A stretch of 64,000 nt of DNA from NCBI GenBank assembly GCA_900073065.1, contig FJOG01000021.1, forward strand, positions 275,370 to 339,369. Reading direction: 5' to 3'. Below, piece after piece: positions 11,638-23,275 of the stretch. The notes beneath the pieces are model-generated. The model did not search any database and was not told the origin of the DNA. It was given only the letters and a program-made list of their open reading frames with translations. The DNA is from Phialocephala subalpina. Lineage: Eukaryota > Ascomycota > Leotiomycetes > Helotiales > Mollisiaceae. The position numbers were made by a program, and so were the translations under genes. Numbering within the stretch: position 1 is the stretch's first letter; each line of letters begins with the position of its first letter.

Positions 11638-11845
11638 GGCTGCTCGTTTTCCCCCTAAATGGGGCCCCACGGTTTGTTTAGATCCTTGCATCGATTAAAA
11701 ATCCGCGAGTAATCTTCCCGAAAAGCTCGGTTTCCGGTTATTTGAGCCCGGGCCGTTTCGCACCTCTTTGCCGGATCTCATGCTACCCGAGCTTGCCCCC
11801 GCCGCGCGTCCTCGTAAGGCCCCATGGGGGAAAAAACGAGCAGCC
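11638..11845. mobile_element. TA-flanked MITE, Tc1/mariner-type
   Basis: A 208-bp element with terminal inverted repeats. The left end begins GGCTGCTCGTTTT and the right end is its reverse complement (AAAACGAGCAGCC). The arms continue to about 28 bp with a small indel in the C/G run and end in ATGGGGCC. The dinucleotide TA abuts both ends (11636-11637 and 11846-11847), as expected for a Tc1/mariner target duplication. There is no coding capacity. It lies about 330 bp downstream of the ankyrin exon. Its transposase source is not in the window. Confidence 0.8.
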
Positions 11846-12966
11846 TAAGCTGAAAGTTTTGTTGCCAGTTAAAAGGTCAATTGGCAGCAAATAACCAGTT
11901 CAGAGCAAGAAGATGGTTCTTAAATCACTCGAATTGCCCTCTGAAGGGCTAGAGAGGAGGAACATCATCAATGCCATTAACCTGCGAAAATTGGCCAACA
12001 ACCAAATCGGAACCCACCTCAACTGCTTGAAAGTCAGTCGTCTTGTTGCTGCTGCGTACTGAGGTGCTGCTCTTTGCTTGTCTCCCAAAGAGATCCTCGG
12101 AGGTTTTAAAGTCGCAATCACATCGCACGACTTGCATTCATGCCAAACGTCCCAGCTAAACGTTTGACTTGACTCATTCTCTTCAAAAAATTTTCAACCG
12201 CAGCCTCGCCCAATAGCATCCGGGGGTATAAGATCGTTTGTTTGTTGCGAATTCTTCGCCACGAATATCGATGCACTGGCAATCGTCCCTGAAGAATATC
12301 AAGGCGACGACGACGGAACTTAATCATCACCTTAACATAGAGGGGGTAAAGAACGATTGATTTATAGACTAGGGTTTGCAATAAAGAGTTGCTTGGCGGT
12401 GCTAGAGTTTGGTAGGATGGTGGCAGGTTTGCGGCTGTTAACATGATGCATATATTCGTCTGGTGCCGGCAAGGGAGGTTCTGAAAGAAACCCACATTCG
12501 TCTCGTTATGATTGACAGCTGTCACGGCTGCCAACATCATGCAAACATTCGTCTGGTGAGGTGATGCGGCTACCATGAAATAGTGATACTTTACTCGCCT
12601 AAGTGACCACTAATTAACATTGTTAGGGAAACCAAAGTAATTGAGAGGCAGATCTGGACATTCCATAGTAAGTTGGTGTGAAAGCAGGGGGTGGGGGCGT
12701 GGATTGCCAGGAACGAAGAGCCGACAGTCTAGAAGAGGCATCGGAGGGGATGGAAATTGTTCCAAGTATTTGGTAGTGGTGTGCTGTAGAGGTTCTTGTA
12801 TTTATACAACTCCCGCTAGCAGTGTACCTAGCATCCCTATGAACTTTGTCACTGGCTAATCCGTACACTGACCCTCCCTGCTTGGTATTTTTGCCTTCCA
12901 AAGTCTCTGAATCCTAGTCGGTTATCATACATCATGACCCTCATAACTCATATTCTATAATACTCA
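11846..12966. other. Intergenic region with small repeats
   Basis: About 1.1 kb between the MITE and the stop of the RAD51-like gene. A 24-nt motif (CATNATGCA...ATTCGTCTGGTG) occurs at 12442-12465 and 12535-12558, with a partial third copy between them and the perfect palindrome TGACAGCTGTCA at 12513-12524. A 152-codon minus-strand frame (12118-12576) lies across these repeats and is not convincing. Confidence 0.45.
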
Positions 12967-14817
12967 TCAAGCAAGTTCATCCTCCGAGTCACTATTCGCA
13001 ATCATCAAACTAGCGGCAGGCCTTAGCCCGTTGCCTCCAGGACGACCGCCATCTTCTGGCTCGGCCGTAGGCAGGGACGCGAAATCTCCATCAAAACGCG
13101 CGGGTCCGTGGTCCACCCCCAGATTATTTATACGTTCCATCGAATCTCGTGGGTCTCCAGTATCACCCGCAAGTTCATCCAGCTCTTCATCTTTCTCGAA
13201 CTCTGCGTCCTCCTCAGCGCCGGGACCGAGAACATCCTCGCTTCCTTGCCATTGCGGTGGTGGAGGTGGGAGTTCTTCTTCGTCTTCTTCTGCCCAGTCG
13301 TAGTCTTCGTCATCTTCGTCGCTGTCGGGGATTTCGAAGTCTGTGTCTGTGAGTTTGCGTTTTGTTGATGGAGTAGGAAGGATGGGCAATGTTTGTGATG
13401 CGACTGGATCTGGATGTGTGTGAGAGTGTGATAGAGGATGAGGGGACCGCTTGGTTGGTGAGACGAAGGTGGATGTTGGTATGAGGTTGGTGGGAAGTGT
13501 GGGAGGAGTGACGGGGACTAATCCGGATGTGAGGATACTGAATGCTATGATTCGAGGCTTGTTCTCGGGGATAAGCACGCCTTCTGCTTTGATGACTTGT
13601 GCTAGTCGAACATTATGGATGGCTTTCCCATCCTCATCGTCCCTGTTGCAAAATCAGTATGCCCCTGCCACGAATCTCAAACGTGGAGACATTGTCTCAG
13701 GATTGCCAGTACATCGAAACAAGAGAAGCTGACATACCATCCCCAATCTCTGAAGAGAGTTAATCTGCAGCCGAGGCCTTGCTCCCACGCTGTTATATTG
13801 ATGGACGGGACCAAGCCAGCGCCAGCACCTGAACGCATCTTCGTAACACACTGGGACATTATCACGATGGCTATGTTCCGTGTTGCAGCCAGCTTCTGAA
13901 GAGTGCTTGTGATATACTTCAATATATCAAACTTACGGGCAGAAGGATTGGATGCTGACAATCTATGAGCTGTGATTTCATTGAGAAATGGTTTCACTTA
14001 CCACCAGGCTTCCTAGGAGTGGTATTCGAGTCGGCATTCTTAGGGAATGCGCAGGCTATGAGTGTGGAGAAGGAATCGATGATGACGAGGCTGGTGTTTG
14101 TTGGCGGGTGAGTGTCGGTTGGCTGTGAGAAGAGGGCGATGAAGTGTGCCAGAGTGGGTGTTGAGAAGTGGGTGAGTTTCTCAAGCAGAGAGTGAACACT
14201 CTTCAGCTCTTCACCTGCCGGTGGAGGACTGGATGATGTGGACGAGGCCAATATTTGAGCTAACCGGCGTCCGGAAACTGGATGTGAGGCATCTAAGGCA
14301 TTCAGCGTACGTCTCTTTCAATGGGCAATTGAAGAACACGGGGCTTGGTGATATGTGGAGTGTGACAAAAGGTGATTGAAGCTTGACGATGATAACTGAC
14401 CTACCCAGACAACACCTTCACCGGCACGCAAGGCGCTATCAGTCAACTGCATGCTATTGATACAGTCAGCATCTGTCGACCGAGGACACGAAGAAGACGC
14501 ACCCCAAAGCAGTCTTGCCAACACCAGGAGGTCCATAAATCTCAGTCAACTTCCCACGTGACACGCCTCCATAAAATGGTTCCGCATCGCTAGTTACAGG
14601 CTCTCTGCTCTGCAACGCGCAATTGAGAAGAGGTAAGCCTGTTGATACACATCGCGTTGGTGATGACTTGAGGTCTTGCAGCGCTTGTGCTGCTGAGACA
14701 GTTGGCATGCGATCTGAAAATGGTCAGCGTTGATTCTATTGTGAGGACAGAGGATTTACGAGGAGATGAAGAGGAGAAGTTAGAGATCCCCGGTCCATGA
14801 ATCGAGTTGTAGTCCAT
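12967..14817 (-). CDS. RAD51-family recombination/repair ATPase (RAD51 paralogue)
   Basis: A nuclear RecA-fold ATPase expected to act in homologous recombination as a Rad51 mediator. I resolve six exons: 14817-14760, 14713-14503, 14453-14401, 14292-14002, 13954-13738 and 13642-12967. All introns are GT-AG and in phase, giving 501 residues. After VSTGLPLLNCAL comes the Walker A motif IYGPPGVGKTALG. VVWVDASHP follows, then a hydrophobic strand with aspartate (SLVIIDSF) as Walker B, and IVIMSQCVTKM as the L1-preceding strand. WEQGLGCRLTLFRDW is the conserved beta-strand region of RAD51 paralogues. The last exon carries a long, proline- and acid-rich tail (SDEDDEDYDWAEEDEEELPPPPPQW). I cannot tell a Rad57-, Rlp1- or Rad51D-type assignment apart. 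It is divergent from the GH76 gene. Confidence 0.85.
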
Positions 14818-15810
14818 CTTTGCTTGACATGATGATGGCTATCAGGTCCAGATTGGGAAGCAACGCGTTTATCGCGTTTGAGGAGCGCGCAGTAGCACGT
14901 GATCTCGCCAAGATTCATTTTGACTTCTTTCTCCCGCCGCCTCTCTTTGAATCCTTTTTCAGCTTTTCAAAATCTGCTCGAATTCGACCATCAACCCGGA
15001 AATATGCCATACGAAGTCGGACCATCTGCCATCGTGCGCAAAGCTTTATCATCAAGAATTGCTCGATAAGTCTCGTATTATCGTATTTCTCAAATGAGCA
15101 TCCCATCGCAAGGACAATTCTCGTATCAGTCATCACAATGCAGCTTCTTCCGCAGGGGCTAGCCAACCTTCTAGATTGCAACAGCTACAAAAGGTAAACA
15201 GAGCTATTGGATACAGGCAGGACCAGACTCTTGGGCCATCATAATGGCTCATCGTGGTCCCATTGTCAAGCTCGAGATAGCGCTGTTAATACCGCTTCTC
15301 CTGCCCCGGCAAATAGCTTCAGAAGGCCCGAGATAGGTGAGTATCTTGGCCATGTTCACACTTCTCTTTCTCCCTCCTATCCGGCTCTGCTGAGTCCACT
15401 TCCCCTTTCTCCCCTTTTACTCCACGATCATAAGATCTTCAGGAACAAGAAGATTTCGTTCCAAATGCTGCCAAACAAAGCTCCCAGCTCAACTCGAAAC
15501 TTCCGCCAGCGATTAGGGGCGCCACTCCCGCGATACGATCCTCGCTTCGCCTTCAATTGTTCTGGCCATTGGTTGCCAACAGCTGATGATTGGCAGACGT
15601 TGAAAACTTCCTGCCAAGGTTTTGTGGGTATGACGTTGCATGGCTAATTGACCCCAGTGGAGATCCCCATGGCTCCTACTTTGGGAAACATCGGACGAAC
15701 AATCACAAGCTAGAAATACTTCGCGATGCCCCTCCTCTTGATTATTCACGGCCTCACGTCAGCGACTATAGCTTCTCAAACTGCGAATATGTTCATACAA
15801 CGATAACAGT
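14818..15810. other. Divergent promoter region
   Basis: About 990 bp between the RAD51-like gene (minus) and the GH76 gene (plus). Frames at 14820-15197 and 15207-15647 are not protein-like. It must carry both promoters; I see no strong TATA box. Confidence 0.5.
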
Positions 15811-17236
15811 ATGGGATACTCTGGGGAAACACTTGCTGTGCTGCTATCGGCAGTACATATAGCTGGCGCAATCATCTTGAATGTGACTGATCAAGGTGAG
15901 AGTTCGACTTCCTTTGCGCCTGTGCCGTGCTAATTATCTCACAGCTTCCATTAAAAATACTGCGAGCACAGTTGCATATGGCATGATGAAATACTACACC
16001 GGAAACATATCGAACACGCCATCGACACTTGGAGTCCTCCCTAGTCCGTACTACTGGTGGGAAGCTGGTGCTTTGTGGGGCTTATTGCTTGATTACTATC
16101 ACTACACCGGTGATGATACATATAACAATGTTACAACTGAGGCGCTGTACAGCCAGGTGGGACCGGACTGGGATTACATGGTACCTTCACACCAGAAGGA
16201 TGAAGGGAACGACGATCAAGCATTCTGGGGCTTTGCAACAATGTCTGCGGCAGAGAAGGATTATCCACAACCTACGATTGGAAACTATTCTTGGGTACAG
16301 CTCACGGAGAATCTCTGGAATACACAAGTCAGACGCTGGGATACAACTTCATGCAATGGAGGACTGAAATGGCAGATCTTCAGTTTCAATAATGGTTACG
16401 ACTACAAGAATTCGGTTTCGAACGGTGCATTTTTCCAGCTCTCGGCACGACTCGCTCGATTTACTGGAAACCAAACATACATCGACTGGGCAAACAAATC
16501 CTACGATTGGTCTATTGAAACTGGGTTAATCACTCCGGATTATCACGTTTACGACGGCAGCGACGATTTAGAGAATTGCACCATTCCGAACAAAATCCTG
16601 TGGAGTTACACTGCTGGAATCTACCTTTACGGCTCTGCGGTATTGTACAACTACACTAATGGATCAGCAATCTGGCAACAACGCACCGAAGGCTTCCTGA
16701 ACGCCACAGCCAACTTCTTCTCCGGATTCGATAACGCCACGGACATCATGTACGAAGCAGCCTGCGAAACGGTCTACGCATGCAACAATGACCAATTCTC
16801 GTTCAAAGGCTATCTCTCTCGCTTCATGTGGGCAACTACGCAGATGGCATCTTTCACCACCAACGCCGTCACCACGGTCCTCACTGCCTCTTCACTCGCA
16901 GCAGCTCAAGCCTGCTCTGGAGGAAGAGATAGCGTCACTTGTGGAACGAGATGGTATGTAGGCGGGTGGGATGGAACATTCGGTGTGGGTCAGCAGATGA
17001 GCGCTTTGGAAACAATTCAAGGCCTCCTGGTCAGCAAGAGTGTGCCTCCATTACACTGCGACCAAGTCCATCTCAAGCCTCCCGAAACAACGACCACGGC
17101 TGCGGTTCCTAGCCCCACGACAACGAGTCCGACGAAGAGCTCAAATATTGCGGGTGCTCGTGCAACTGGTGAGGTTGACTGGACGATATTGTTTGCGATC
17201 ATGGGTATTGCTGCTGGAGCTGAACTTGCATCTTAA
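15811..17236 (+). CDS. GPI-anchored endo-alpha-1,6-mannosidase, GH76 (Dcw1/Dfg5 family)
   Basis: A cell-wall enzyme that acts on alpha-1,6-mannan and is thought to transfer GPI-linked wall proteins to glucan. There are two exons, 15811-15895 and 15945-17236, with a 49-nt intron in phase, giving 458 residues. I chose the ATG at 15811 because it supplies a hydrophobic leader (LAVLLSAVHIAGAIIL) directly before SIKNTASTVAYGMM, where mature GH76 proteins begin. The catalytic Asp pair lies in NDDQAFWGFATMSAAE at about residues 117-131. PSPYYWWEAGALWGLLLDY and CNGGLKWQIF are further family blocks. There are many N-glycosylation sequons. The C-terminus has a Ser/Thr/Pro stretch followed by a hydrophobic tail (WTILFAIMGIAAGAELAS), as for a GPI signal. 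Length matches the family. Confidence 0.95.
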
Positions 17237-17393
17237 TAGCATGGATGCTTTCTAGAGGAATGGCATATAGGGGGTGCATTAGAAAGGCGTTTTGGATACA
17301 CTATACTAGGATGGTATTGGGGGCATAGAAGCATATATAGAATTTGGTGTCGAGCCTACAAATGCATGGCATTGTTTCAGTACCTTTCGATTT

Positions 17394-17640
17394 CAGAATG
17401 TCCCAGGCCAGGTGGGAGATTGATGGAAACGCCCAAGTGTGTATATTTTCCTTGTGAACTCGTTGAAGTATGCTTCAAGAATGCATTGTGACTTTGTACT
17501 CTTCAGCTTCAGAATGTCCCAGGTGGGGTGGAGAACTGGTGAAAATGCCCAAGTGAGCATGTTGTCCTTGTGAACATTTCGAGTACATATCATGACTTTA
17601 GTACTTTACAACCTCAAAATCTCCCAGCTAGGCTGGATCA
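17394..17640. repeat. Imperfect tandem repeat downstream of GH76
   Basis: The unit starts CAGAATGTCCCAGG at 17394 and again at 17510. It contains a shared GGAAACGCCCAAGTG / GAAAATGCCCAAGTG block and TCCTTGTGAAC. A third, diverged partial copy begins near 17613 (CTCAAAATCTCCCAG). The period is 116 and then about 103 bp, so this is a non-coding duplication that has drifted. Confidence 0.7.
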
Positions 17641-19455
17641 TTACTCAATCGCCCGCGTAAACATCTTCTGCTTATGACTCATTCTTCATCTGATCATATT
17701 CATTCACTGCGACTCTCTTTGCTCTATTCACTTCCTCCACTAACCGTTCACGTGCTCATGGATGCGCCACCCATTCCTCTTCGCATACGATAAATACCCC
17801 ACGCCTCCCTCTTCCATCAATAGCTTAACTATGACGAGATTTCAAAGTAGAAGGTAAGGAGTCAAGCTGCTCATAGAGATACTGAGACGAGAACGGGTGG
17901 GTTGTGACTTGTGTGGCTAATGGTGTTAAGGAGGGGAAGGTGGCACTAGTACATGTTGTATCGTCTTGTGGTGAAGTGTGGCAGCTGTCAAGTGGGTATT
18001 GGGAGTCGCCGGAAGGTATATATCACAATATGAAAGTTTTGCTAGGCTCAGATATCTTGCCATCGCATGACGGCTGAAAGGAGGATGGCGGTTCGTCTTA
18101 TGCTTGCCGTTGCTGTCAACTTTTCTTATCACCATCAATGTAAGACCCTGGAATGCTATCATTTCAATCTATGAAGCAAGTACAGGCAGGCGGGCCGTCC
18201 TCTTGCGTTAATCTCAATCATAGTCTTAAATCATGATATCCAAATATGGTGGGAGCACCAATACGCCAAACTTCCCAGTATTTCAGAAGACTTGCGTGGC
18301 TTGTATTTTGCTACTTGAATTTGGTGGGAGCCTTTGTTTTATTATTGTTAATATGAGGTGGCAGATGGACTGCTTGGTGACTTATGCTACTTGACTTTCA
18401 ATGTCTTGAGATGCTTGGAAAATTCGTCTGCTGGGAAGAGGACAAGATTGAAGATTCACGCATTCCATGATTCATCTTATAGTGTGGGGTAGCCGTCTAA
18501 GAATCGCAAGTCAGCGGATACAAGTTGCTCTTCTCACATCTATTATCAACCGCATGCTACTACCAACTTCCTTTATTTCACCATCCTATCCGCCCTATTC
18601 CAAGTCTTTCAAACCTTGAGATTTATCACTAAACTTCTTTGATGTACACAACCTAGCATACCAAGAAACTCACAAATACAGACATAACCCCACCAAACAA
18701 TCCACACCATGAGCTGGGACCAAAGCGTTAGTTTGTTCTTGAAAATCTAATTCTCGGTCATAAGTTGCGATTTTATAACCCCGGGGAAGTCGAACTGAGA
18801 GAAGGAAAGTGCCGCCTAGTCACGGAATGCGATAGAACGGGGCGGAATTGGAAAGTATTATTCACGAATTCTTACAAAAGACTTGCGATTGAATAAGGAA
18901 AGGAAAAGCGGGGTTGCGCGGGGCGGGGTGGTATAAGGGGTATATAAACTCCCGCTGGATCTTCCTTTCAAGATCAACAGTCAAGACTCCAACAGATGAG
19001 GAGATGATGGGGTGTGTTTTGTTGGTGTTTGCTGTCTACATTTTCTCACTGGCATGGTAGCTCATGGAGTTGGACCTTTTGAGTCCATTTGGGAAAGGGG
19101 AGATCAGTTTTACTTTCCTACGCTTGAGATGGACTCGAGTGAGCGGGATGGTCGCGAGTGAGTCAATCTCATTGTTGTCAATGCGAATGCGCTGTCAAGC
19201 CTCCCTCATCTCATCTGATCCCATTGCTTCTCAGCTGCCAAGTCATTTCTGCTGTCAGGCTAGATCGAGGATCAGATGCAATGTAAGCATCTCATCTAAT
19301 CTGCTTTCTGGGAGCAAGGTAGCCCCGGATGGATGTTTGCACAGAATTCTTGGGTTTTACTTCACCTCCTTTCACATTGCAATTGTCGGTCGAAGTTGAG
19401 GACATGAGCTCAGAACAGAGAATTTGAATGATCTTGAATAGAACTTAGTATTAAA
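17641..19455. other. Intergenic region with orphan promoter-like signals
   Basis: About 1.8 kb. At 18709 an ATG in a good context (CCACACCATGAGC) follows a CA-rich leader, but only 13 codons are open. A TATATAAA box at 18941-18948 lies in a GC-rich promoter-like stretch with no coding frame after it. A remnant or a non-coding transcript is possible. The 111-codon frame at 19064-19399 is not protein-like. Confidence 0.4.
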
Positions 19456-20646
19456 TTATGCTTGCCCAGCAGCTTCCTCGTACTGCCTTTTCTCTCTATC
19501 CATCTCAATTTGCACCCAAAGATAACTTACAATCGCCCAGATTACAATGTACGCAAACAGTATTCCCAAACTCGCTCCAAATGCATAATGAAACTCCATA
19601 TTCCAAATAATCGCCGACAAACAACCCAAGTATATAGCAACTCCAGTGATCCACCACAACGTCAACCACAAGAACAATCTTCTAAAAGACTTGTTGTTCT
19701 CGTATCTCGCATTATACCGCACCCGAAACTCTCGATCCTGCAACCCATCCACAGCAATGAAGTCCTCAGCCGCATAGTAGATGAACGGCCTCAACGGCGT
19801 CCCTCTGGCATGAGAATTGATACCATACGGCGTCGGAACCGGAATCAAAGTAATCAGCATCAGAATCGCCAAAAACGCCATCAAAAAACCAGGAGAATAC
19901 AAGTACAACTCCGGAATCTCAAGTGTACTCCCCACCACGAACGGAATCAAAGCACAAATCATCGCAACACCATACACCCAACTCGTAGCATCCAACTCCC
20001 ATTTCGATCTAGAAAGCAATGGCGCACATAGATCTCTATATCTCCATAACCGAACAACTCTTGCAATAAGGATATACAGCTCTCCGAATCCGAAGGATAT
20101 GATTGCATATCCCAAGATATCTCTATCGTATTCAGGTTTGGGGATGGTGCAAGCTTGTCCTTGATTTGCTCTGGTGAACTCGGCACATTGTGTGTTCCAT
20201 TGAGAGACGTGGATGTCGTACCAGACGTAGTAGATTATGCAGGGGATCACGATATCGAAGAGGATTATTACTGGCGGGCCGATGGTGATGGAGAGGTGGT
20301 CTGTGGCTTTTGGGTTCTTTTGTGCGAGTGTTTCGTAGGCGGGAGGAGGAGGTGGTGGCTGTGGTTTCTCGATTTCGGGGTTGATTACGCTGTTGCGGTT
20401 TGTGGTGGTGGCATCGTCGTCGAGGTTGAGGTCTGTTGCTGTGTCGTCCATGGAGATTGTTCCTGTGAATGCTTCGCTGACGGGGCGGGGATTGGTCGTG
20501 TCGTGTTCGTTGAGTGGACGAAGGTTCGTCTCGGTATTGAACATGGTGCTCTGGTTGGGTACCTCTGTTGTTGAAGTCGATGGAGAGGAGGAGGCGGTTT
20601 GGGTTGGGACTCCCGTCAGGAAAGCTACCTGCCCTATACCAAACAT
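19456..20646 (-). CDS. Conserved fungal multi-pass membrane protein, function unknown
   Basis: A single-exon frame of 396 residues from the ATG at 20646. The frame stays open further upstream, but only from a TTG; a second in-frame ATG at 20544 is an alternative start. The N-terminal 110 residues are Ser/Thr/Asn-rich with a run of prolines (PQPPPPPPAYETL), and so cytosolic and disordered. About seven hydrophobic segments follow, including SITIGPPVIILFDIVIPCII, ILGYAIISFGFGELYILIA, WVYGVAMICALIPFVVG, GFLMAFLAILMLITLIPV, LFLWLTLWWITGVAIYLGCL and GILFAYIVIWAIVSYLWV. A short charged tail (REKRQYEEAAGQA) ends the protein. I do not recognise a named family. The layout suggests an integral plasma- or endomembrane protein with a long cytosolic N-tail. 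Confidence 0.8.
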   Translation of the reverse strand: MFGIGQVAFLTGVPTQTASSSPSTSTTEVPNQSTMFNTETNLRPLNEHDTTNPRPVSEAFTGTISMDDTATDLNLDDDATTTNRNSVINPEIEKPQPPPPPPAYETLAQKNPKATDHLSITIGPPVIILFDIVIPCIIYYVWYDIHVSQWNTQCAEFTRANQGQACTIPKPEYDRDILGYAIISFGFGELYILIARVVRLWRYRDLCAPLLSRSKWELDATSWVYGVAMICALIPFVVGSTLEIPELYLYSPGFLMAFLAILMLITLIPVPTPYGINSHARGTPLRPFIYYAAEDFIAVDGLQDREFRVRYNARYENNKSFRRLFLWLTLWWITGVAIYLGCLSAIIWNMEFHYAFGASLGILFAYIVIWAIVSYLWVQIEMDREKRQYEEAAGQA

Positions 20647-22194
20647 TTCTATGAGTATAGAAATAAAATTATCTCTTGAAGAACAGACTGAGAAAAGAGA
20701 CAATACATACCTGTAAGAAAGAGACGGATTTATTATAATTATTTGAAACAGTTTTAGAATGGGTAGGTAAGGGTGGTTCGACTCAGGGAAAACTTTAAAG
20801 GAGGCGCACGAGCATGATAGCGCTCAGTGGAAAGTTCCAAGCATGTGAAGAAATAGAGCATCGACAAGAACACCACAGCCAACTTGGCGAAGTTTATATC
20901 TGTTTATAATGGATTATAAACTCCGCAGAAGCGCAGAAGAAAAAAACTCATGTACAATGGATTATGTTATGTCATTGACGACATCCCGCGGACCGAGACA
21001 TCTCCAGGCGCATTTAGTGGTGTGAAGCCTGGCCCGATCCCCATTATTATTTCAGCCACGAGTTGAAACTGCCGGAGGTTCCGTCTGCAGACTGAATCAT
21101 TAGTGCCGCATCGACGCCCAAGATATGCCCCGTGGAAGGTCTTATGATAGGCAAGGCGCACTTGGTTTCTGCAAGTTTGGAAGTTGTGTTGGGAGCAGAA
21201 AAGCGGTGCGGCGAATTGAGGTGAGCAGCAGCACTAGTTTTATACGTCTCACGGCACTTCGGCAGGGTTATGCATGCTGCGTGGCACTGCAGTCCCTATG
21301 ATCATCAGGGTTCAGGGGGCGATATACCCGGGATCTGTGACAGGGCGCTGCAAGATCTTAGATCCCAGATCTTGGCAAGCCCAAGTATTGGGATGTTTCC
21401 AGAAGCCTCAAGTTTGTCCAACTTCCTCTTAAAAGATCGCCCGAACTCCTACTCGGTCAAGTTTGAAACTGGGTACAGCAAGGATGCGATATTTGAGCTG
21501 TTAATTCATGCAACACGCTCAGAAGTTCTGGGACGATGGGATTGCGGGTGTACGCAGACAATCCGAGTCAGCCCAGCGGGATCTTCGGGATGGACTTCTG
21601 GAAATCCCATTAACATACTTTCTTCACGTTTCGAGTTCTTTGATCGCATTGTTGGTTGAAAAGTCTCATTCCCGCTCGCAAGGAGTAGTTGTCCGAACAC
21701 TGAAGCTCATGGCTTTCGGGAGCAGGGAACATTGTGGAAGATAGGACTGGATGGCGGTGTGGAGTTTGAGCTCCGAACTTTTGATCGGATTCATCGTACC
21801 TCAGTGAGTGGAAAGGCAGCAAGCTCTAGACTTTGCCGCTTGTTTTTTTCAACAGGCACCAAGCCAGATGTGAGCTAGGAAATCGGTGTCAAAGTGTTTA
21901 ACTTGCCAAGTGATCAGGGAAGCGGTGTCGGGTATGCTTTGTCTCTCAAGATTTCCCATTGTTCTTGGGAACGTCAATGCCTGGGAACGGCTTCCTTCAA
22001 GATGTACCTAAAGTAATTGATGCTATGTCCCTAGCATCTCGAATACGTTCCCTTGTGTCAGTCTTAGTAAACGGCTGAACTTTTCAAGCAATTATGGCAG
22101 TACGCTCTGGGTTTGACTTATTGAAAGAGTTCTGTTTCATTCACTTCTCATGCACTACGTTAGCTTCAATTAGAATGTCTCCTGTTTACTTACT
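20647..22194. other. Intergenic region, possibly with gene debris
   Basis: About 1.55 kb. Moderate frames such as 21270-21659 (plus) look partly protein-like but match nothing I know and lack a plausible start context. Given the decayed family copies just downstream, this may be eroded coding DNA. Confidence 0.35.
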
Positions 22195-22335
22195 CTCGAT
22201 CCGGCGCTGGAACAGTTTACTGAGAAGGATGCGGATCACGTGATGACTGCAGAGAATCTCAAGAAACTGGTTATTGACTTGTCGGAGCCCACAAACTACG
22301 TGCAAGTTATCGTTCAATTAAAGTCAAGCCAGTGA
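22195..22335 (+). pseudogene. Short relic of the F-box/2EXR-like family
   Basis: A 46-residue stretch without an ATG, ending at TGA 22333-22335. It reads ...DPALEQFTEKDADHV... then NLKKLVIDLSEPTNYV. The block NLKKLVIDLS corresponds in position and pattern to NARHLIIDVS in the intact relative at 24576-25478 and to VRNLIIDVS in the copy at 59.8 kb. No more of the gene is recognisable on either side. This looks like the most eroded copy. The similarity is short, so the call is tentative. Confidence 0.45.
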
Positions 22336-23275
22336 TTCTTTTTCGCTTGTAGCTTGTCGGTTCAGAAGTGATCCAGTTATTTGGCTCGGCACGAGTTAAA
22401 GGGGCTCGGTAAATGCATAATAGCTCATTGATGGATCACATTTTTGGGCGATAGTTCCGCTGGCTCTTTGCTGAATCCTTATAATTTCTCCCGTTATGAC
22501 TTCCTATCTTCGACAGGGAAGTCCAAAGCATGACAAGACATCACTTCTTTCCAATTTTCCCCTCATTCGCAGCCGGCAGATGGATTGTGTGTTCGACCAG
22601 GCGTCTTATAATACTTGGGTGTACGATTTTGATGCTTATAAGCTGCCTTTGTATTAGATGTGTGTTGGGTCATGAGTTGAAATAGGTTGGTGAGTTCGAG
22701 AAGGCGGCGGATCGATTGCAATTCCGAACTTGATGTCCGACTTTCACATATCAGTATGGAGGCCTATGATTGATTGGAGGACTAGAAAAGAAAGCAAGCG
22801 GGATTAAAGTGTCCTAGCGTAATCTGAAGGAGTTCGTTGAGGAAATGCAGGTGCTGAACTGAGGAACAGAGTGTCCGTAGCGTGGCGGTGTCCTATGTCG
22901 CTCGAGCAGTTGATCGGGTGAAGTCTCAGCTTCAGTAGACAAGAGGTGGAATTAGCTTCATTGGCAGCCTTGAAGTCAAGTAGAAACAGGTTCGAATTCT
23001 CAACATTCATCCTTGAATATTCGCATAGCTGGTCCTCCTGAATGCTCAAATAACAGCAGCACAGTTGGCCTTCAACTACGGCCCGGCCCGAGCTACTACC
23101 TCGAAAGAACCGACCTGAGCTTTTACTTGGGACCTAGAACCCCAATTGGGCTAGGTGCCACCATTGTATTTCTGGGTCCCGAAAATAAGTCCGGGCCTTC
23201 TCTATAATCTCTCAAACTCGTCTTCTGTTACAAAAACCCCAACTCTCTTCATCGGAAACCTCCTTGTACGCAACC
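22336..23275. other. Intergenic region
   Basis: About 940 bp between two decayed family copies. I see no coding frame, RNA gene or clear repeat. Confidence 0.4.

Noticed and set aside
12118..12576. 152-codon minus-strand frame
   Set aside because: It spans the small direct repeats, has no motif and shows codon use unlike its neighbours.
20647..20703. N-terminal extension of the membrane protein to 20703
   Set aside because: The codon at 20701-20703 reads TTG on the minus strand; the first ATG is at 20646.
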